A stretch of 64,000 nt of DNA from NCBI RefSeq assembly GCF_009727055.1, contig NC_052350.1, positions 20,186,365-20,250,364 of the forward strand, written 5' to 3'. Made by a program: the position numbers and the translations under genes. Source of the stretch: Benincasa hispida. Its lineage: Eukaryota; Streptophyta; Magnoliopsida; Cucurbitales; Cucurbitaceae. Of the stretch, positions 59,901 to 64,000 are shown piece by piece (position 1 is the first letter of the stretch; each line of letters opens with the position of its first letter). The notes below the pieces were generated by a model that was not told where the DNA came from, ran no database searches, and saw nothing but the letters and a program-made list of their open reading frames with translations.

Positions 59901-60904
59901 TGTATAAAATAAATTGGAAGAATAAGTTCTAAGTATAAGTGATGCGTTTATGCTTTGATGCGTTTAAGTGATTATAACGCGTTGGGGCGTTAGATATATG
60001 CAGCAGAATGCACACAACTCCTTCTAATGACGTTCAAATTTTCCTAAACTAGACCCAAGTATAAATCTAATTTAGGTTCCTGGTAAATACAGGGTCGAAC
60101 TCAGGGATTTAGTTAACCAAACGCAGACCTTGCATTGTATCTCTGTAAGGGTTTTCCTAAATAAATGTGAGAAATGGGTTATTTACACTACATTGTTGTG
60201 CCTGTGCAAGAGATGGAAAAGAGTTGAGTAGTTAGTGATGGATCATGTGAGAATGGTATTTAATGTAAGTGGATGCGTCGGTCTAAGATGAATATACACA
60301 AACCAAGATGTGATATGGATGAGGTGGAATGATTTACTTATCTTTTGTTTATGCGTTAGACTTCATTCAACATTTCTCAATGCGAATAACATACAAAACC
60401 TATCTCTAGGATACATGCGTCCAACACAAAATGCAACAAACATCAGTAAGTCTATCTCTGGTTGTACTAGGTGTCCTACTTGATGCAGCTTAGTTATTCT
60501 TTCAAACAATCTAAGTTAAAGATGCTTTTTACCAATTTTTCAAGTTGGCTTAAGCGTTGAAATGAAGTTTGCATAAAATATTAATGCATTCAACATAAAC
60601 AAGAGACAAACAAGGGCAAAGTGTAATCGATCAAATATATGAATTTTATAAAGAAACAGAAAGTCTTTACAAATGTAATATTCAATCAAATGAAATGAAA
60701 GCGATAAATGAGATGAAGGAAACTGAGTCAAGCTAAAAAATACAATCTTTTGTATTTCTTTGGCTCAATCTCATTGTGTACAATCACTTGTGTAGGAATT
60801 GGACGAAGTGTCTTTCTCAAGATTGGCTTCCTCTGCTCTCTGATCAGCGGTGGTGGTGGTTCTCAACCCTTCTGATCGTCTTAGCACCACAGCACAGCTT
60901 ATAA
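59901..60904 (-). mobile_element. LTR-retrotransposon fragment, unclassified
   Basis: The complement of about 60055-60115 reads GTTAACTAAATCCCTGAGTT and CGACCCTGTATTTACCAGG, the leader type after the LTR in many plant Ty3/gypsy elements. GATGCGTTT/AACGCATC words occur repeatedly. No protein was recognised. It interrupts the integrase of the Tat element at about 60905. Confidence 0.45.
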
Positions 60905-62436
60905 AAGACTAAAATTAAGCCCTCATACTTCGAATGGCCATAAGACTATGGTCAGATGTAGAGGCTCAGGCGATTGATGAATGAAATTCGCGTGATATTG
61001 ACAGGCTTCACACTTCTTTCCGTATTCCATTGAGTCCTTGATCATCCTCGGCCAATAGTAACCCATTCTTTTCAACTAGAATTGTAGCTTTGGTTTAGCT
61101 TGATGTGCGTCGCATTCGCCGGAGTGTGCTTTCTCCAAAGCCTTTGCTGACACCACTTTACTGAGGCATCGAAGGAAAAGTCCTTCAACGGATCGACGGT
61201 ATAGGACCCCTTTATAGTCAATGAAATGTGCGACCTTCCTACAAACCTCGATTTTACGGTGGGGGTCGTCTGAGAGCCTTCCATGCTTAAGATAATCTAT
61301 GATGAGCTACCGCCAGTCTTTCTCGTCAATCAGGTAGACTGATATCACATTCATTTCCTCACATGCAATCCCAACCAGAGGTATGACTCATCTCGGACAG
61401 AGCGATATATGAAGGGCCACATTATTCAGGACCGTTAAAGTAGTAGCTAGGTATGCCAAGGCATCCGCTTTCTTATTCTCCATCCTCAGGACATGCTTCA
61501 ACATCACGGTTTCGAACTTTTCCATCAACTGGTGAGCGTAAGTGAAGTAAGGTTTCAAGTTGTCATGTTTCACCTTGTACTAGCATAAGAGTTGATTGAT
61601 TATAAACTTTAAGTCACCAAAGATCTCTATACAAGCTATCTCAATCTCTAAGGCCATTTGAAAACCAATTACCAAGGCTTGATATTCGACGACGTTGTTC
61701 GAGCATAACTCGACAAGTGCGAAGTTATAAGGCAGCATGTGCTTTTCTGGAGAAATAAGCATGATACCTGTCCCTGCACCACTTCTTCATGCTGCACCGT
61801 CAAAGAACATGACCCACAGCCCTGAGGTTTTTGGGAATAGAACTTCATCTTCGAGCAAGTTTTCACTCATCTTCCAATCCAATGAAACTAGGTGATCTAC
61901 CAAGAAGTAGGCCAATGCATGCCTTTTAACTGCCCTTTGTGGTACATAAACGATGTCGTACTGTTGAAGCATGATTGCCCACTCGGCTAAATGCCCCGAT
62001 ATGATTGGCTTGGATAGTACGTACTTGATGGGATCGGCTTTCACAATTAAGTGGACTGTGAAGGCTTGCATGTAGTGCCTCAACTTATCAGTGGCGATGA
62101 AATTCACAAGGCACATCTTCTCAATAAGAGAATAGTTGATCTCGGCTTCGTTTAGGGTCCTACTTAAGTATTAGAGAGCATGCTCTTTTCCCTTCTCTCC
62201 TTTTTGTGCCAACAATGCCCCCAATAATCTCTCTTGCGCTGCGATATATGGTATAAACGGCTTTCCCGCTACTGGGGTTCCTAACACAAGAGGGTTGATC
62301 AGGTACCTCTTTATGCTATCGAAAGCATTGTGGCAAGCCTCATCCTATTCAAATATCTCTCCCTTTCTCATCAGTCTTTGAAAGAGTTGACACCGCCCGC
62401 CAGGTTAGAAATAAACCTCCGGATGTAGGCCAGACA
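60905..62436 (-). pseudogene. Tat-lineage Ty3/gypsy pol remnant: RT thumb, RNase H, second RNase H, integrase zinc finger
   Basis: Reading leftward from 62430: RT connection (FISNLAGGVNSF, IKRYLINPLVLGTP, KPFIPYIAAQERLLGALLAQ), then the Ty3-type RNase H (YLSRTLNEAEINYSLIEKMC, DKLRHYMQAFTVHLIVKADP, ISGHLAEWAIMLQQYDI). Next comes a second, archaeal-type RNase H (MFFDGAA, SNNVVEYQALVIGFQMALEI, IFGDLKFIINQL, ENKKADALAYLATTL; catalytic D, E, D, D all visible), and then integrase zinc-finger text (KALEKAHSGECDAHQAKPKL, YYWPRMIKDSMEYGKKCEAC). The presence of two RNase H domains is diagnostic of the Tat group. Stops (for example just before YLSRTL, and after MFFDGAA) show it is dead. The RT palm is cut off by the LTR at 62437. 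Confidence 0.85.
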
Positions 62437-64000
62437 TGTCACACCCCATCTCAGACTACACTCTGAGCCTAGGAAAGGATATGACTGCAACAGTTATCAA
62501 CCCTTTTGTTGACACTTATTGCCTAATAACTCTTGTGGAAATAACTCTGATACTAATGAAAAAATTCAACAACCAACTGATTAAGTCAAGGAGGCAAACA
62601 ACAACTGATTAAGTAAGCCCATTTTCTTATAACAATGTAGCATTTATACAACTCCAAGACTTATCTACAAAGTTTACAACAACAATTGTAAAAACCCTCC
62701 AGAAGTGTAACTGTGGCTTGGGGCAGACCTTGACCTTAGCAGCACCTTAGAACTCCTCACCTTTCCCTACCTGGGAAGAAAACATGAAATAATAGAATGA
62801 GCTTCACAAAGCTCAGTGAGTGGTAAGCAACCTCTAGAGTCTATTTCAACTCATAAATCACAAGCATATCATAAATACGAGGTTTCATTCAAATCTCAGC
62901 CTTGAATGAGTCTGTTCTCAACTCTATCTATGCGCACGTAGATAGCTAAACTGATAACTACTTAGAATGAGTATGTTGTCTACCTATACACACGGTAGAT
63001 AGATAACTGTTACTAAATACAACACTTACTCTTTACGTTCCCTTTGTCTCCTATGTGCACTAGCTCCCCGTTCATGGGCTCAGAAGCTAGGCCCGTCGGC
63101 CCTCTGACCATCCCATACGAGGATTCTCCCACAGGCTCAGGACTAGACCTCTCGGTCCCCTGACCATCCCGTGAGGTTTTGCTTACGGGCTCAAGAACTA
63201 GGTTTATTGACTCCCTGACCATCCCGATCACATAATCTCATTCTCATGCTAGATACTCATTCATAACATAAGCATATACAATTTACTCTAAAAGATATGC
63301 TTAAGACTTAAAGGAAAGTACCACTCACCTTTGTTGTTTAGGAACCTTTCTCTCTAGGAGTTCCTTGATCATCCCGGGCTCCTCTTTTGAACCCTAAATT
63401 CCAGATTCAATTTAAAGATTTGATTACTCATAGTTCTAGGCTTTATCTCGAGATACTTCCTTTTACTAATATGCTCTAAAATGTCTCAGAAAGCTTATGA
63501 CAAAAGCTTAGCTCATAACTCCTCGTGGTTTGGCAGGAAACATCAAAATATCAAGACTGGCCTAGTTTACCCGATAGCTCGACCACTCTCTCTTGTTCTC
63601 ATTCTCTAGCCTGATTCCTTAGAGCTTCTTCTCCGGGAGCCCTACCTAAAAACTAGACTCTCTTAGCTTTCAAGTGGCTTTGGAATCACTCCAAACGCAC
63701 GAGTATTCTGAGAGGATTCCTTACCTCAAGTTGATTATACTTTCTGTCCTTTCTGTCCGACAACATCTCCCCTCTTGGAACCTCTTAACAACATCTCCCA
63801 ATACACTCTTCTTTATGTTCTTTGAAGATAATTTGAGTAATCATCTGATGTCCTTGGCCTTATTTATAGGCATCCAAGATTTCTTTAAGGCCGACACCTC
63901 CTACTTGGCCGCATGTCCAAGTGTCTCTTCCCCACACTACCAACGTAATCTAGCATCAGCGCAACCCAAGGTGTCTTGCTCCTTTTTTACCAACGCATAG
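62437..64000 (-). mobile_element. LTR of the 32888 family, running off the window
   Basis: Begins TGTCACACCCCATCTCAG and follows 32888-34480 closely, including GAGCTTCACAAAGCTC, the three ~60-bp repeats and the minus-strand TATA region (near 63865). It is inserted in the RT region of the Tat pol remnant. Open frames in it (63013-63231, 63674-64000) are by-products. Whether it is solo or part of a full element cannot be seen. Confidence 0.75.

Noticed and set aside
61669..61866. 65-codon minus-strand frame overlapping the second RNase H
   Set aside because: Out-of-frame shadow of the RNase H segment read across 61580-61830.

Overview
This is an intergenic-rich, AT-rich plant nuclear window. 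Single-exon secreted cysteine-rich genes sit in a sea of degenerate transposons. A eudicot is certain from the element families. A cucurbit is my inference, from the many hairpin motifs of the type TCTATCAGTGATAGAC, the LTR families and a squash-inhibitor-like peptide remnant. No tRNA, rRNA or CRISPR was recognised.

The core is a tandem segmental duplication with three units: about 2686-19290, 19291-43965 and 43966-56195. Each unit carries the same order: promoter plus A-type gene, LINE fragment, promoter plus B-type gene, hAT-like transposase fragment, CACTA element. Units 1 and 2 continue with a diverged repeat field holding a small-peptide remnant and then a TIR element. A and B are short secreted proteins of the prolamin-like family (six cysteines with a CC pair; ECA1 gametogenesis-related / EC1-like), which is associated with gametophyte and egg-cell secretion. 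A1 (4374), A3 (46085), B1 (8128) and B2 (24363) have intact reading frames. A2 (21374) has a 2-bp deletion. B3 (50817) has lost its start and gained stops. A fourth A locus survives only as flanks (47926-48968). A1 and A3 have each lost one cysteine, and these may be partners in one disulfide.

The left edge (1-2685) is a minus-strand LTR retrotransposon end. Unit 2 was enlarged by a 7.3-kb patch (29301-36615) of three nested solo LTRs, each with a target duplication, inserted in the CACTA element. Inside the patch, 35099-35136 is a palindromic dimer of the Tn5/Nextera mosaic end, a sequencing-library artefact left in the assembly.

The right edge (56196-64000) truncates unit 3. It is a decayed Tat-lineage Ty3/gypsy element: minus-strand RT, two RNase H domains and integrase remnants, plus a plus-strand plant-mobile-domain (PMD) reading frame. 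It is itself interrupted by LTR fragments and ends in an LTR that runs off the window. Only four genes look capable of making protein; everything else is mobile-element debris or AT-rich spacer.
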